60,000 nt of DNA, from assembly GCF_910592395.1 (NCBI RefSeq), contig NC_088322.1, forward strand, positions 11,529,431-11,589,430, given 5' to 3'. Position 1 is the first letter of the stretch; each line of letters starts with the position of its first letter. Source of the DNA: Lineus longissimus. Taxonomy: Eukaryota; Nemertea; Pilidiophora; Heteronemertea; Lineidae. Of the stretch, positions 37,590 through 49,230 are shown in pieces. Under the pieces are notes generated by a model. It made no database searches. It had not been told where the DNA came from and saw nothing but the letters and a program-made list of their open reading frames with translations. Position numbers and translations under genes: made by a program.

Positions 37590-40518
37590 GGGAAAGTTTT
37601 CATTCCGGCGCATTCACTCCTAATATGGCGGATCAATAGAGATCGTGTTGCGATAGAAAAGGGTCTCACGTGACGTATCAGCGTTATTAGCTATCTCTAA
37701 CAGGTGAAGAAACGATACCTAGCCTTGCAGAAATATTTTCCTAATTACCTGTCTTCTTCTGACGGAGCAATTTGATACGCGCAGCCCGCGTGCAAAAATT
37801 TACAATGTGCAAAAGAAACACTTGGGCCAATGCGAGATAAGAAGCTTATGTCATTGTCGCAGCGCTATTGTTGGCGATACAAAAGGCGTCAGCATTCTCG
37901 CAACAGAATATGCTGGCCTTTCACCTCGATGCTTCTCGAGGTAATAATTTTGAGATTTCAAGAAAAAAATGCAAGTAGGCGATATCTATATTTGGTGAGG
38001 AGTTTTAGTGTTATGTATCAGTGGACAGCTTCATTAGCATGGACGGATCATCGTTGTAGAACTGATATTCTCTGGACCTTTGGGAAGGAAATCTCAATTT
38101 AACGTACATGAGTACTTGGAAATTTGTTGAATCGCATTCAGCGGCAAGTCTGGATTTGTAGCATTGTGATTATTATTGTTGCTATGTGCAACATAATGAT
38201 CTCTTGTCTGCAGGTAAAACCAGTAATGATTTGCAGAGCCACTACAAGCACATAACCAGATCCGTCCATACTGACGCACTGAAGTTCACTGTCCTCGAAT
38301 CATTATCTCATGTTAAGGATGATAGAGCCACCATTCACTATACGAAATTTATCAAGGCATTTGATGGATGGCATATTATGTTTGCGTTACGGGTTTTTGG
38401 AGACGTGTCAACGAGCATCCCCAAGGACCTTAACACATTAAGGGCTGATCATGAATGCTTTGTCCAGAGCGATGCAGCATGGACATGTGATAATCCCCAG
38501 AGAGTTGGTCGTCGAACCAAAATGTACATGCTAATTTTATGTCATAGGGCATTTGATCAACTGAACTGTTGAAAAGGTGTTTTAGAATGTATCACTCAGT
38601 TTTGTACTTTATGGACAATGACCACCCTTAATGGGTTAGGTTTGAAATCTTAGCAGTTGACCATTAGAGTAATATGGGGAGGTATCTCACTTGCGGCTGC
38701 TGCGGCAGGTTGTTATCACCTCCCCTGCAGCAAGATGGCACAGGATTATTGATAGGAGAGGACTTGCTCTTTGAAAGAACAGTCTCACTAAGTGGGGTCT
38801 GATCACACCCGTGCCCTCAATGCCTTCTTATACCTAATAGAAGCCACATTCTTTCTATAGGATGTCTGGAAGGAGCACAACTCTCATTGCTGCTGCAAGA
38901 AGTCACTTTTATTCACTGAATGATATCTGGTGACAAACTACTTTTCTGAACCCACATTTGGCTATTTTCTAAGGTCTGGTTTGAGGGTGTAACCCAATCT
39001 GAAGGTAGAATAAGTACAAACTAAGTAAGCTCACAGCGACAATCTGAGCTGTGTACCTTTCAGACATATCCCATTAGAAAGAATGCACCTATTTTTAAGA
39101 ATAAAGAGCCAAGTTTGAGAGCATGGCTTCACCAGACTGTATTTTGATAAAGATGATTTGTTCCCTTTCTGTCAGTTCTGAAAAGGTGTGGAATGCGCGC
39201 ATTTTTGAGGGGAGGTTGCCTCTGTTGAAGTTTGGAGTCACTACCCCAGTATGTTGCAATGCAAGAGGCTGTAGTGGTATGCCTAACCGCAGAAAAGTGC
39301 CGCTAACAAGTCTAAAAGTAAGACAATTTCTGCAATTTCCACATGCAATGTACTTTTGTTAAGGTCAATAGGTAAACGAAGGGAACTCAGACTCCTGTAA
39401 GACGTGTTTCAATGAGCTCACGAAAACCAATCATCTCGGCCAAAAGCGCCTTTGGTCACAATTGAAATTTCATTGTACACACTCTGCAGACAACCCCATA
39501 TCTCTACAGAGCTGAGATTGTTCTACCTTTCACACCACTCTTTAATCATGCCCTCCAACTCGACACTTTTTTTCTTCCAAAATACTCTCAGTAATGGTTA
39601 CTTTGCGGTAAAACCTTTCTGCCAAAAAGTGAAGTTAATGGTGCAAATTATTCTTGTTTTTAACATTGCATCGTTGCATTTTTCATGCCTGCTTGTAAAC
39701 TATTAACTTTGTATCAACCTTTGGGTCATTTCTGTGCCAAAAAAGAAGCAAAAGAAAGTTGATCTTTGTGTATCAACCAGGAGTGTCAGAAGGCAGAATG
39801 CCCGGAGACATGGGTGAAGGTATCGATATTTGCTTACCAGGTGAGTACTTACCTTTCGAGATGACAGCTTTTGAACGACTCAGCTAAGACACCTACTGGG
39901 CTTAATTTCCGACCAAGGTCTCAACTTAAGGACGAACTATTGTCACTGTCAACTTAACATCCGACACTTTTCTGCTCGGACAACGAGAGGTAGCCATACG
40001 ATAAAGTCGCCCGATTACAGCCGCACACATGCATGATTCCAGTCACCATCACCACTCCAAATTAAATACTTCAAGAGTATAATGCATTGTTTAGCCTCGA
40101 GGAAATATGCCGCAGAACAAAGGGCTTTTTGAAGTAATACTCATAGCTGGTGGCGATGGTGACGCTGATGATGACCTGAGGCATTAATGTGGTTATTAAT
40201 TGTATTATTGGAATGAAGATTTTTCCAGAAAGATTTGATGGCAGATTGATGATTAGCAATAACTACGCCTTGGTATCTTTTCGGTATCAGGCTTTTTCAC
40301 TATGTGATAGTTTGTATCACTGCTGTTGCAAGCACAGTGTTACATACATGTTGGGCTGTTGGATCGATGAGGACTTGAGTCCACATCTGATGGGTAACAT
40401 GCAATTGCCCCAGAATCAGATTTTTACCCCAGCACTGATAAAGGGGACTTCGTCAGATACAGAAAATATCAGGTTAAAGTTCGATTCAATTGAAAAAAAC
40501 CACCAAATAACAACTGGT

Positions 40519-40714
40519 GAGAAGAATTTAGGTCGAACCGTGCTAAATTTTCTGTCAGGGGTATTACCTTGGCTGTTCTTCCTCATGGTCAGATTCGAAG
40601 TACCCAGGTCTTACGGTTACAAAACATGCACCTATGTTGACGGATGGAAGGACAGACGCCATTCTGAATAGTTATTTTATCGGCACTGCAGACTTTCGTT
40701 AGCTGAGCTAAAAA
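40519..40714 (+). repeat. Dispersed repeat family, copy 2
   Basis: Same length and order as copy 1 with scattered substitutions. An open frame from 40189 runs into it and ends inside it; that frame is therefore not taken as a gene. Confidence 0.75.
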
Positions 40715-41035
40715 CCAAAATACTGAAAAGTTTGTCATTCCTTACTGACATTGGTTGTATTCCACTCATACAGTCACTCCATATGATAGGCCGGCCCAGG
40801 TCTCTTGCTTGTGATCATTCTTTGTCATATGTACTGGTATAGTTTATCCTCTAGATAAAATATGTCCTCCTGACTCAATCTGTTCTCCATGAACAACTCT
40901 TCTCAACTCACTTAAAATTCCCTCTGCCCAAAAGTACACACAGATCTGTGATGTCATCACTACATGAGCACAATGTCATTATTTGTGTGTAAGTGGTCTG
41001 CTAGTTAAAGTTAACAAATACCACCTTTTTTTTGT

Positions 41036-41116
41036 CTTACGTTTACAAAATGTGTACCCACGTTGACGGATGGAGGGACAGACGCCATTCTGAATAGTTA
41101 TTTTACCAGAGCTAAA
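41036..41116 (+). repeat. Dispersed repeat family, copy 3 (partial)
   Basis: Only the 3' part is present, from cgtttacaaaatgtg through gttgacggatggagggacag to the end. About 22 bp are missing between ttaccag and agctaaaa compared with copy 1. Confidence 0.7.
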
Positions 41117-43618
41117 AATTATATTTCATTTTTTGAAATTTTTTGGGGCAAATTGCAGAATAAACAAGCAAAGAGATTGCAGTAAATGGAATGCATCATA
41201 TTTATTCTTTTACAGCAAAACAACTAATGATTTGACAGCAACGGGTTAACACATGAAAAAAATCTCAGAAAAATGTTACATGGCAGAAAGATGGCAAGTA
41301 ATCAATAGACAATTTTCTGATGAACGCGCCAGCCCCCTTTCAAAGCTTTGTGCAGCCAACTGGAAATCATTCAATCATCTTAGCGACTCTTATCTTAACC
41401 CTTTGAGACTCATCCAAACACTTCAGACTTCCTACAACCTCAGAAGCATACGGAGGGTGTATTGATGTCAAAAGCCTCAGGGCCGAGGGTCCAGACTTTT
41501 GAGTGGACTTGGACATATGACAAGACGGGCATCATCTTTTTGTGGCACAAAACCATCAAGCAGATAGCTGCATGTTACTTTTTAAAGGAATGAAGAACAC
41601 CGCCGAGAAGCGAAACAACTTTCAGTGACAAGCAGACTAGGTAACACTGCCTTGTTGGGGAATAGCCAGCATAATATATCAGCCCTGGATGGCTTCAAAG
41701 CTCTGAAAAATGAAAATCATCACCACTTTTACATTGCATTTAAAAGCAACAGCAAGACTTCTGTCACAAGAAAATTTCACCATAGCACTTTGCATCAAGT
41801 TGCAAGTCACATCACTGAAATATGACATAGAAGCGACTTATTTACAATTCGAACTGCCACCAAGCAAGGCATGACACTACGACTGAAAGCGACAAGATCT
41901 GGTATTGGTCAGCCGACTCCTGCACTCAACATGAAAAACGTGATTTTACCCACAGAGGAATAGTGAACAGTGAATTTTGTTAGCTGAACTCTGGAGCGAT
42001 CCCTGTAAGTATGTACTAAAGGATAGCCCCATTGGCTCAGACAACAACACAACTATAACGAGTTTTACGGCTCCAAAAGATGAGCTTAAGTATTGTTTAT
42101 TCATACAGTTTAAAATGTTGAGCAAAGGAACAGCTTCAGTCTCAATACCAAGATGTCCGCTACCAACCTCATTATCTGTGATGTCCAATTTATTCTGGAA
42201 ACAAACAGAGGTGTTAGTAAAAATGTGCCAGAGAAAAAAAGGAAAAGGAAGGGTGAAAAGGAGGATAGGTTAAAATTTTAAGAAAGAATGCATAGGAAAC
42301 AAAATTCTGAATTTGAAGTTCTGAGAATTTAATGTCTTTGTACAAGAAGGGATGTCACAGTATTACTTTAAATATGTATAGGGTTAAAATGAAAAATAAA
42401 AAGTAAAATCAAGTCATAATATTCTGTTCAAAACAGCCCCAGGCAATGTGCAGTATCATATCATATTAGCTTCAGCAAGAAACCGAAATAGCCTGAACCC
42501 TTTTGAAAAACACATTATTTCACATTGCACAGTAATTTTCATCTCAGAGTGCGAAACACTGCACTGGAGTTGAAACATTGCCTGCAGCGATTCGGAAAAT
42601 ATCCCGAGAACTCAAATTACATTTGGGTGTGGTCCGCTCTTTGCTTTGTTTAATATCTATTGTCGTGTTTTCACGATCCACTGAGCGCGAGAAATCAATT
42701 TCTCCGTAGTGCTTCTCCGTTGAGTGACGGTTGCCTACCCTCAGAGAGGATTTATAGTTTCCATGGAAACAGAAGTTTCTTGCCTCTTGCGACAGCAAAG
42801 TCGTGGTCAAGTTAACTTTCGTAGAGGGGCGTGAAGGACACTTGCGCCATCGATAAAATGATTATACAAACTCTGAAAAGCCCTAGTAAATACTATAAAG
42901 TGCCAAACTTTTGCGAGTCTTCGGTTTTCATGGATTGTGTGAACAAGCTTGATTTGTGGTTCGATCTAACGATCATAGTAGTAACAGCCATCTAAAGCAC
43001 ATTTTCTTTCTCATGAACTTAAAACGTCTTGTCTTGAAAATAATTAATTTTTAATTCAACATTTGCCTTGAAAGAGCTGAACCTTCGAAAGTTTATTGGT
43101 TATGAAATCACATGGCCATGGCTTCCAGTTGCTGACAGTTCAAATTATCTGCTCGTACCGCAAACGCAACGAATATAGCTCCACATTTTCATTACAGGTT
43201 TGTCATTAGAAGAATGCTTTTTCCAATTTTTCTGATGGAATAAAATCCATACACCAAAGTCGAGACAATGAAATATCAGTGCTGCCACAAAGCGATTAAG
43301 TGAGGAACTATTAACTGGTGGAGCTGGGTCTTGGCACGTATGATCGCTTGGTGGCCAAGAATTTGAATCATACCGATTCAATTCATGTTGCCTTAATTTT
43401 CATTATTGCTCATGAAAAAAATTCACCAAATTCATCACCAAATGGAGGTCAGATTGCCAACTTAAGCTTCTTCATCAACAGTTTCTGTCATTTTGCCAAG
43501 TTGAAAACAAGAGAGAATTAATAACACTTAACAGCAATATGGAGAAATTATTATCAATGAACAGGCTGTGACAAAATGAGGGCAAATTTCAAGGAAAACA
43601 ACCTGAATCAAAGAGGTT
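41117..43618. other. Hyccin intron 2, no gene seen
   Basis: Short open frames only. A CpG-richer patch with the palindromic X-box-like site is at about 42640-42860. Confidence 0.55.
42757..42770. promoter_or_regulatory. Perfectly palindromic X-box-like site GTTTCCATGGAAAC
   Basis: Followed directly by agaagtttctt, a sequence also found after a related site at 51838. The repeat of the flank means the pair may derive from one interspersed element. Confidence 0.45.
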
Positions 43619-43862
43619 AAAAGGTCAAGGTTATCTGGATGAGTTTCAGTGATGAAAAAGCTTTCAGAACGAGAGGCGTTGTGTTTTAGGAAGGTGAAGG
43701 TCATCTGAAGGTGATGGTCAGAGTTAAGGTCAAGGTCATGATGGATTACTGAAAACGAGCTGGTTAAGGTTAGAAGAAAAGTTCATAAAGCCAAGGTGAA
43801 GGTCATAACACAGCAAAGGTCAAACAGAGGTAAAAGATCAAGGTCAAATTGCAAAGGTTAGT
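43619..43862 (+). repeat. Degenerate AAGGTCA-rich repeat field
   Basis: Seen: about a dozen AGGTCA or one-mismatch hexamers in 240 bp, several as direct repeats such as aaggtcaaggtcatg and aaggtgaaggtcat. It looks like a decayed short tandem repeat, but the unit equals the nuclear-receptor half-site, and TCAAGGTCA (the extended NR5A/ERR-type site) is present at least twice. It lies in hyccin intron 2, close to the candidate microexon. Confidence 0.7.
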
Positions 43863-44117
43863 ATTGTTATTTCAAGCGCATTATAGTGTAAGAACTGAAG
43901 GTCGATTTGAACATGAAGACAAGTGCAGAAATTTTAGGAAACTCAGAATATCAAGAGGAATTAGCTGTTTGAAGAATGTTTCTTCAACAACAAAAGCTAA
44001 GATTCCTTTGAAGGTGCAACCATTTAAATAATTTATGCACAATTTATTTTAAAGAAAAATACCAAAAATACCAAAAATTCCCAAAACCCCTCAGTCCTTT
44101 TAAATTCATACACTTAC

Positions 44118-44156
44118 GCTGCGATGTTGATGTAGCTCAACACTATCGTCGTCATC
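44118..44156 (-). CDS. FAM126: Candidate 39-nt in-frame hyccin microexon
   Basis: Seen: on the minus strand a pyrimidine-rich stretch ends in ctgatag (AG at 44157-44158), followed by 39 nt open in phase 0 that encode DDDDSVELHQHRS, then a GTAAGTG donor (44112-44117). It lies between hyccin exons 2 and 3, both phase 0, so inclusion would add 13 residues without changing frame. Inference: an alternatively spliced acidic insert just before the ILDPVCHQ segment. I know of no such insert in vertebrate hyccin, and a chance match of this size in 15 kb of intron is possible. The strong donor, the usable acceptor and the exact multiple of three favour a real exon; transcript evidence is absent here. 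Confidence 0.4.
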
Positions 44157-45528
44157 CTATCAGTAATAAGGAAGAACGGAAATATGAATTAGACGGGTGG
44201 GGAACACAAAATGGAGAAAATAAAATACCAAGCAACCATGCTGTTAAAAAAGGATTGAAATAAAAAGGTGTTAGGTAAAACCTGAAGACAAAAATCAATT
44301 TAGAGCAAATAATTTCAAGTTTTGCATTTTCATAAAATTTCTATTTTTTATCACTAGTTTCCAGGTCATGATATAATGATTGATCCTGCTTCTTTAAAAG
44401 AGCTATAGTATTTTTTCTCAGAGCATACATGCATCATAGTGTCAAGGAATAAAATATCCAGTTGATGTGATAGCTTACATCAAATTATACCTGCTGATCA
44501 ACAGCTTCCAACATTGGTGATTGGTGGTTTTGGTGATTACTTCGGCAGACACAAGTACTGTTTTCAGAACTTTCAAATCTGAAAAAGTCTCGTCACAAAA
44601 ACACAAGTCAAAACTACTATTACACCCTAATAATTCAAGAGATAACAAGGGCTAACAATAGTCATTATCTTCCAAAAGGCCACACCTATTTCTGTTAATT
44701 AGGTGTTTGTAACCATCTTCTTTCGTATAATTTACATTGAAAATGTTACACAATGATGCACTTTTTTATGTTTGTGACTTATAATCAGCGACCATCACAA
44801 GAAAATTTGTTTTTGTTTTGCTTTCTCATATTTTCTTTGTGTGAATGTATCAGTAGGTTGAATCCAATGACATTTCTAATTGAAGTATGCAAAGGTTATG
44901 AACAATTCTGTTTTGTCGTTGCTGAAACAGTGCAGACAAGTAATTTTATTGCAGAGATGTGATGAGCAATAAAAAGATTTGAAAAGATTAATAAATGATG
45001 CAAAATCCTACATGCTCCATATTATCTGTAGTAAAGCAGAAATTAAGTAAAATACTTCAGACTTCATTATTCATACAATCTGTACTAATGTAGAAATGAT
45101 GTCAAGTTGCTGGTGCTGAGAGCAAACAATTCTCAAGGTTCACCAAAAACAGGTATTGGATGTGCGAGTACGTGTATGTCACTGACTAGGGAAGGACACA
45201 GATAGCTCACAAAAACAGTGACCAGACAGAGACAATCCCATCAACGGAACAACTTCCGTTTTTTTCCCCGAGGTGTGCTTTTTTCCGCAACCCATATTTG
45301 ATTAAGCTTTTTGTTACGTTTTTTTCGATATATTAATCTTGTATGTCAGGCCACAACAAGGTATTTTTTCCATTTTTTTCTGAAGGGGATACATGATTTC
45401 CTAATGCACATACAATAAAGCTCGAACGGACTTTCGTTTCTAGACTACCAGTGTATGGCCATAAATGGTGATATCAATAAGACCAAAAATTACCAATCAA
45501 CTTTTCAAGTAATTTTCACGACTCCCAA

Positions 45529-46070
45529 ACCGTACTCGAACAGTCAGTCAGCCTGTTTGAGAGCCACCAACCTACAAACAGTACTCGAGTGGTCAGTCAG
45601 CCTGTTTGAGAGCGAACAACCCCAAACAGTATTTGAGCAGTCAGTCAGTCTGTTTGAGAGTCACCAACCCCAACAGTACTCAAGCCTGTTTGAGAGCCAC
45701 CTACCTGCAAACAGTACTCGAGTGGTCAGTCAGCCTGTTTGAGAGCGAACAACCCCAAACAGTATTTGAGCAGTCAGTCAGTCTGTTTGAGAGTCACCAA
45801 CCCCAACAGTACTCAAGCCTGTTTGAGAGCCACCTACCTGCAAACAGTACTCGAGTGGTCAGTCAGCCTGTTTGAGAGCGAACAACCCCAAACAGTATTT
45901 GAGCAGTCAGTCAGTCTGTTTGAGAGTCACCAACCCCAACAGTACTCAAGCCTGTTTGTGAGCCACCTACCTGCAAACAGTACTCGGGTGGTCAGTCAGC
46001 CTGTTTGAGAGCCAACAACCCCAAACAGTACTTGAGCAGTCAGTCAGTCTGTTTGAGAGTCACCAACCCC
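45529..46070 (+). repeat. 133-bp minisatellite with higher-order structure
   Basis: Seen: about four units of 133 bp, each built from three related sub-units of roughly 47, 48 and 38 bp that share cagtcagtcag(c/t)ctgttt and gagag(c/t)(c/g)a. Unit starts recur at about 45580, 45713, 45846 and 45979. All units are almost identical, indicating recent homogenisation. Long open frames across it are a by-product of the repeat, since 133 is not a multiple of three and each frame covers only part. It lies in hyccin intron 2. Confidence 0.92.
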
Positions 46071-48200
46071 ATCTGGTACTTTGTTGACCCTGGTCCCCAG
46101 GAACACCTCATTCCAGCTCAACAGAAACTTAACCAGCAGCCCTTACACCTCAAAGCACTTTGCAAGCCTTTGTAGTGACCATGATACTCCAGTACACAAT
46201 TAGCCTCCTCTCAAGATATCCGGCGTCAGGAACATTAGCAAGACGTCGACGTACACCGAATTTCCTTTTCATACACAAATTGCTGATGGAATTCTCTGAT
46301 CCGTGATAGCCAAGATGACTTCCACTAGTATCGGGCTTCAAAGCCAAGGCAACTTCTGTGGGACAAGGTTACTTCTGAGCAGCTTTCTAAGGCTTCATAT
46401 TGTGCCCCTCCCTTCATCCGTAATGTCTTTGTTGAGCTTCTGAGAAAGTCAACGTCAGGAAGACAAAGCGACTTCGGCAAGATTGTTCAGGCTTTCCTGG
46501 TGTTGTCCCCATCCCTAGACTGCTCAACATGATGATATGGGTCAATGGGCACCAGGACACACCAAAGCTAAAATGACTGTCCTTAGGCAACTACCTCAAT
46601 GTTAGGACTCGACCCCCCCCCCCCCCCGCCGCTCAAGAATGTCCTTGTGAGGTATGCTCAGAAAAGCATAAGTATTCACCACTGGACTGGTGAAAGAATG
46701 TGAAGGGTTAAGAAGATACCAAACGAGGTGAAATCCTGATGAAGCAGAAAATCCACCCGATCAACTCATAATCACATGGATTTGTTTCTCTTGATCTGAG
46801 CCTGCCTGATAACTCTCGAATAAAATGAAATCCTATTAGTTGAAATAGAAGCAGATTTTTAATATAGCATTTCCTTTCATGTTTGAATCCGGAGGGAAGA
46901 CACATGAGCCAACTGTGCTGGATTTTCTATTGCAGTTTGCAACAATAACTTCATCTTAAAGCCGTCTTCCATAATTTCAATTTCAACAGCTTAAAGCATT
47001 GAAGAAGGGGCCATCTCAAAGTTGTTGTTTTTTCTGAATGTGTTTATTCGTTTCAATTGGAATTTAAGAAGTTTGTCTTAAAGCAATTTTATGATACATC
47101 CAAACAAACACTTGTCTATTTGGTAATCAAAGGGACTTTTATCCCCAAAATTGAAGGGGGACTGAAAAACCCTGAGTGAGATGGCAGAGATGGCAATCAT
47201 GGAAACTAAAAGGAGACCGAATATTGAGATCCTTAGTCCACAATGACTGAAAATATACCAATAATGATGAATAGAGATGAGCTAGTAGGGAGCTCTTTCA
47301 TAAGTTATAAAGCAAAATGTCAACGTGTACATTGTGGTTAGAACAAATGGACATCCTCAGAAAAGACGTTGCCTTTTGACATTTTCCCTGCGACAGTTCC
47401 TTCTGTTTAGGGCTTTAAAAATGTACCTGAATACATCAGATAATAACAAGAGAAATCACACAGGTGTGCACTGCCAGTTTACCTTGAGGTGGACTCTATT
47501 GTCAGTTGAGAAAGGGGATCTTTGTCATTGGATGTAAACAAAGAAAAAGCCTCATCTAGGGCTTCGCATTGTTAAGGAGAAGAGAGATTCCAGGGCTTGT
47601 TGGAATGAGACAATTTGTCCAGGGGCTTCTGAGGGAGGCAGGGTTGACGACCTACTGCATTCAGCAGGAGCAGAATCATGCTACTGACAGCACCTTCTGC
47701 TTCATTTAATCGTACACTGAACGGAGACAACTTGATGGAATCTAGCACATTTGCAGCTTTTGAAGAAAAGGTTGAAAAAATTGTGTTCTAAGATTTGCCT
47801 CGGGCTGCATTTGGTAACGAAAAGCTTTGCTTTATGTATTGGAATCTTTTGCTGTATTGTAAACAAATAAAAGAATCCATGATTTTTGCGGAGAGCTTTG
47901 AAGAAAATTGCTTCTTTTCCAACACATTAACAGTACTCCTTCATATACTTCTTAACTCGCATCTTCTAACAATATCCTTTTTCAAGAGGAAGAATCAGTT
48001 GGTGACCTTCTGCTTTTGCAAGAAGTAAACCTTTAGAAAACGTGGAACAGACTGTTGCGTGGAACAAATTGAAGAAGTCTTGCTCATTTTCACCTTTTGA
48101 GGGAAATTCTTGACAGTCCAAACATCACTGACTCACATGGCGCCCTTGGTTGCCTCAGTGAAATACAGTGTTGTGATGTCAACCATGACGTGATCCAAAT
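46071..48200. other. Hyccin intron 2, no gene seen
   Basis: Between the two minisatellites there is a poly-C tract and only short open frames. The 46071-46620 part is richer in C and may be diverged flank of the 133-bp repeat. Confidence 0.55.
46613..46627 (+). repeat. Poly-C tract
   Basis: About fifteen consecutive C, about 0.5 kb after the 133-bp minisatellite. Confidence 0.9.
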
Positions 48201-48640
48201 CCTGCCAACATAAGCATGGTGGACTGTTGATCAGAAGTGATGTGTTATCCGAATATGGCACACTCTCCTGCCAACACAAGCATGGCGGACTGCCAGTCAA
48301 AAGTGATGTGTTATATGAATGTGGCACACTCTCCTGCCAACACAAGCATGGTGTACTGCCAGTCAGAAGTGATGTGTTATCCGAATGAGGCACACTCTCC
48401 TGCCAACACAAGCATGGTGTACTGCCGGTCAGAAGTGATGTGCTATACGAATGAGGCACACTCTCCTGCCAACACCAGCATGGTGTACTGCCAGTCAGAA
48501 GTGATGTGTTATCCGAATGAGGCACACTCTCCTGCCAACACAAGCATGGTGTACTGCCGGTCAGAAGTGATGTGTTATCCGAATGTGGCACACTCTCCTG
48601 CCGACACCAACATGGTGGGCTGTTGATCAGAAGTGATGTC
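48201..48640 (+). repeat. 66-bp minisatellite open on both strands
   Basis: Seen: about 6.7 units of 66 bp with consensus pieces cacactctcctgccaacac, aagcatggtgtactgcc and gtcagaagtgatgtgttat. Because 66 is 22 codons, an open frame persists on the plus strand (repeat AHSPANTSMVYCQSEVMCYP) and on the minus strand (QESVPHSDNTSLLTGS type). The outer units carry a variant ttgatcagaagtg junction. It starts about 100 bp inside hyccin intron 2, next to the exon 2 donor. Translation is unsupported. Confidence 0.92.
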
Positions 48641-48746
48641 ACTGCTCAAGCTCCATTCGCACGTGTCGCAATTAACTTAGACAATATGAGATGGATTCGT
48701 CACTGCATTTAAAAAATACCAGTCATTGAGAATAGCTGTTACGTAC

Positions 48747-48851
48747 CTCTTGTCTGTGTTCACGATTGAGGAGATCATAAAGAGCGTCGATCAAATCTTG
48801 GTTCGCCCGAATGGTACTGGCGTAAGTATGGAGCTCAGCTTCTGACAGAGC
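48747..48851 (-). CDS. FAM126: Hyccin exon 2 (35 codons, phase 0-0)
   Basis: Seen: the minus strand shows an acceptor (attgcag) at 48852-48853, an uninterrupted 105-nt exon and a GTACGT donor at 48741-48746. The translation starts ALSEAELHTYASTI, continues RANQDLIDALYDLL and ends NREHRQE. This follows the hyccin N-terminal pattern in which a short linker is followed by a helix with a 'SLVSSLY-like' hydrophobic face; the spacing to the next exon matches human hyccin within one or two residues. It joins in frame to the start exon (intron of 10,496 bp) and to exon 3 (intron of 15,015 bp if the microexon is skipped). The helix belongs to the N-terminal all-helical domain that, in the known structure, packs against TTC7. 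A 66-bp minisatellite begins about 100 bp downstream of the donor. No frame break is visible. Confidence 0.87.
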
Positions 48852-49109
48852 CTGCAATGACAATGAGACAGGTGTTACACAAAAAACATTTATTTCTGCC
48901 TACGATACCATGCAGTTTTATGGATGGTAAAATCTAGCTTGAACTTCTTGTCAGTCTTCTTCTTCTTCTTGATACCAGGTTTCACTCTGAGAATACCATT
49001 TGTCTTCGCAGCATGCGTGCAGATAGAAGCTTGGTTGGTAAGTTAGTTCGCCATGTATAAAACGGTTAAAAACAGGCACTGATCACCAGTCTTCCCTTGA
49101 GCAGTCTCC

Positions 49110-49230
49110 TGATTGTTGAAGTTTTGTCGGCATGAGGGCACCTAGATCCTTATGCCGGGATTGAAAGATGCCTCATGACTGCTAGTCAAAGAGCTGAGCA
49201 ACTGCACCACCGTGGCTCCAAAGGATAAGA
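49110..49230 (-). mobile_element. tRNA-derived SINE-like head
   Basis: Seen on the minus strand: ggagccacggtggtgcagtt fits a Pol III A box (TGGTGCAGTTG), followed after about 40 nt by tttcaatcccgg, close to a B box. The region between contains a plausible arm ctctttgac...gtcatgag. There is no acceptor-stem pairing, so it is not called a tRNA gene. Confidence 0.45.

Larger units (their letters stand above)
35294..40518. other. Hyccin intron 2, mostly featureless
   Basis: Contains the 30-bp tandem repeat at 36.1 kb, the promoter-like patch at 37.4-37.7 kb, a 128-codon frame at 38186-38572 that follows an AG (gtctgcag) but has no known domain, and a strong minus-strand GTAAGT donor at about 39850. 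Confidence 0.55.

Noticed and set aside
38186-38572. 128-codon plus-strand open frame following gtctgcag
   Set aside because: No motif recognised; composition is not clearly coding. Left as a landmark only.
40189-40671. 160-codon plus-strand open frame
   Set aside because: Its last third lies in a dispersed repeat that is also present elsewhere without an open frame, so it is not evidence of a gene.
45455-46008. Repetitive open frames of 89-95 codons
   Set aside because: Produced by the 133-bp minisatellite; the same peptide appears in shifted frames from successive units.
48133-48642. Repetitive open frames on both strands as a secreted Cys-rich protein
   Set aside because: No signal peptide, no splice or start context; open simply because the unit is a multiple of three.
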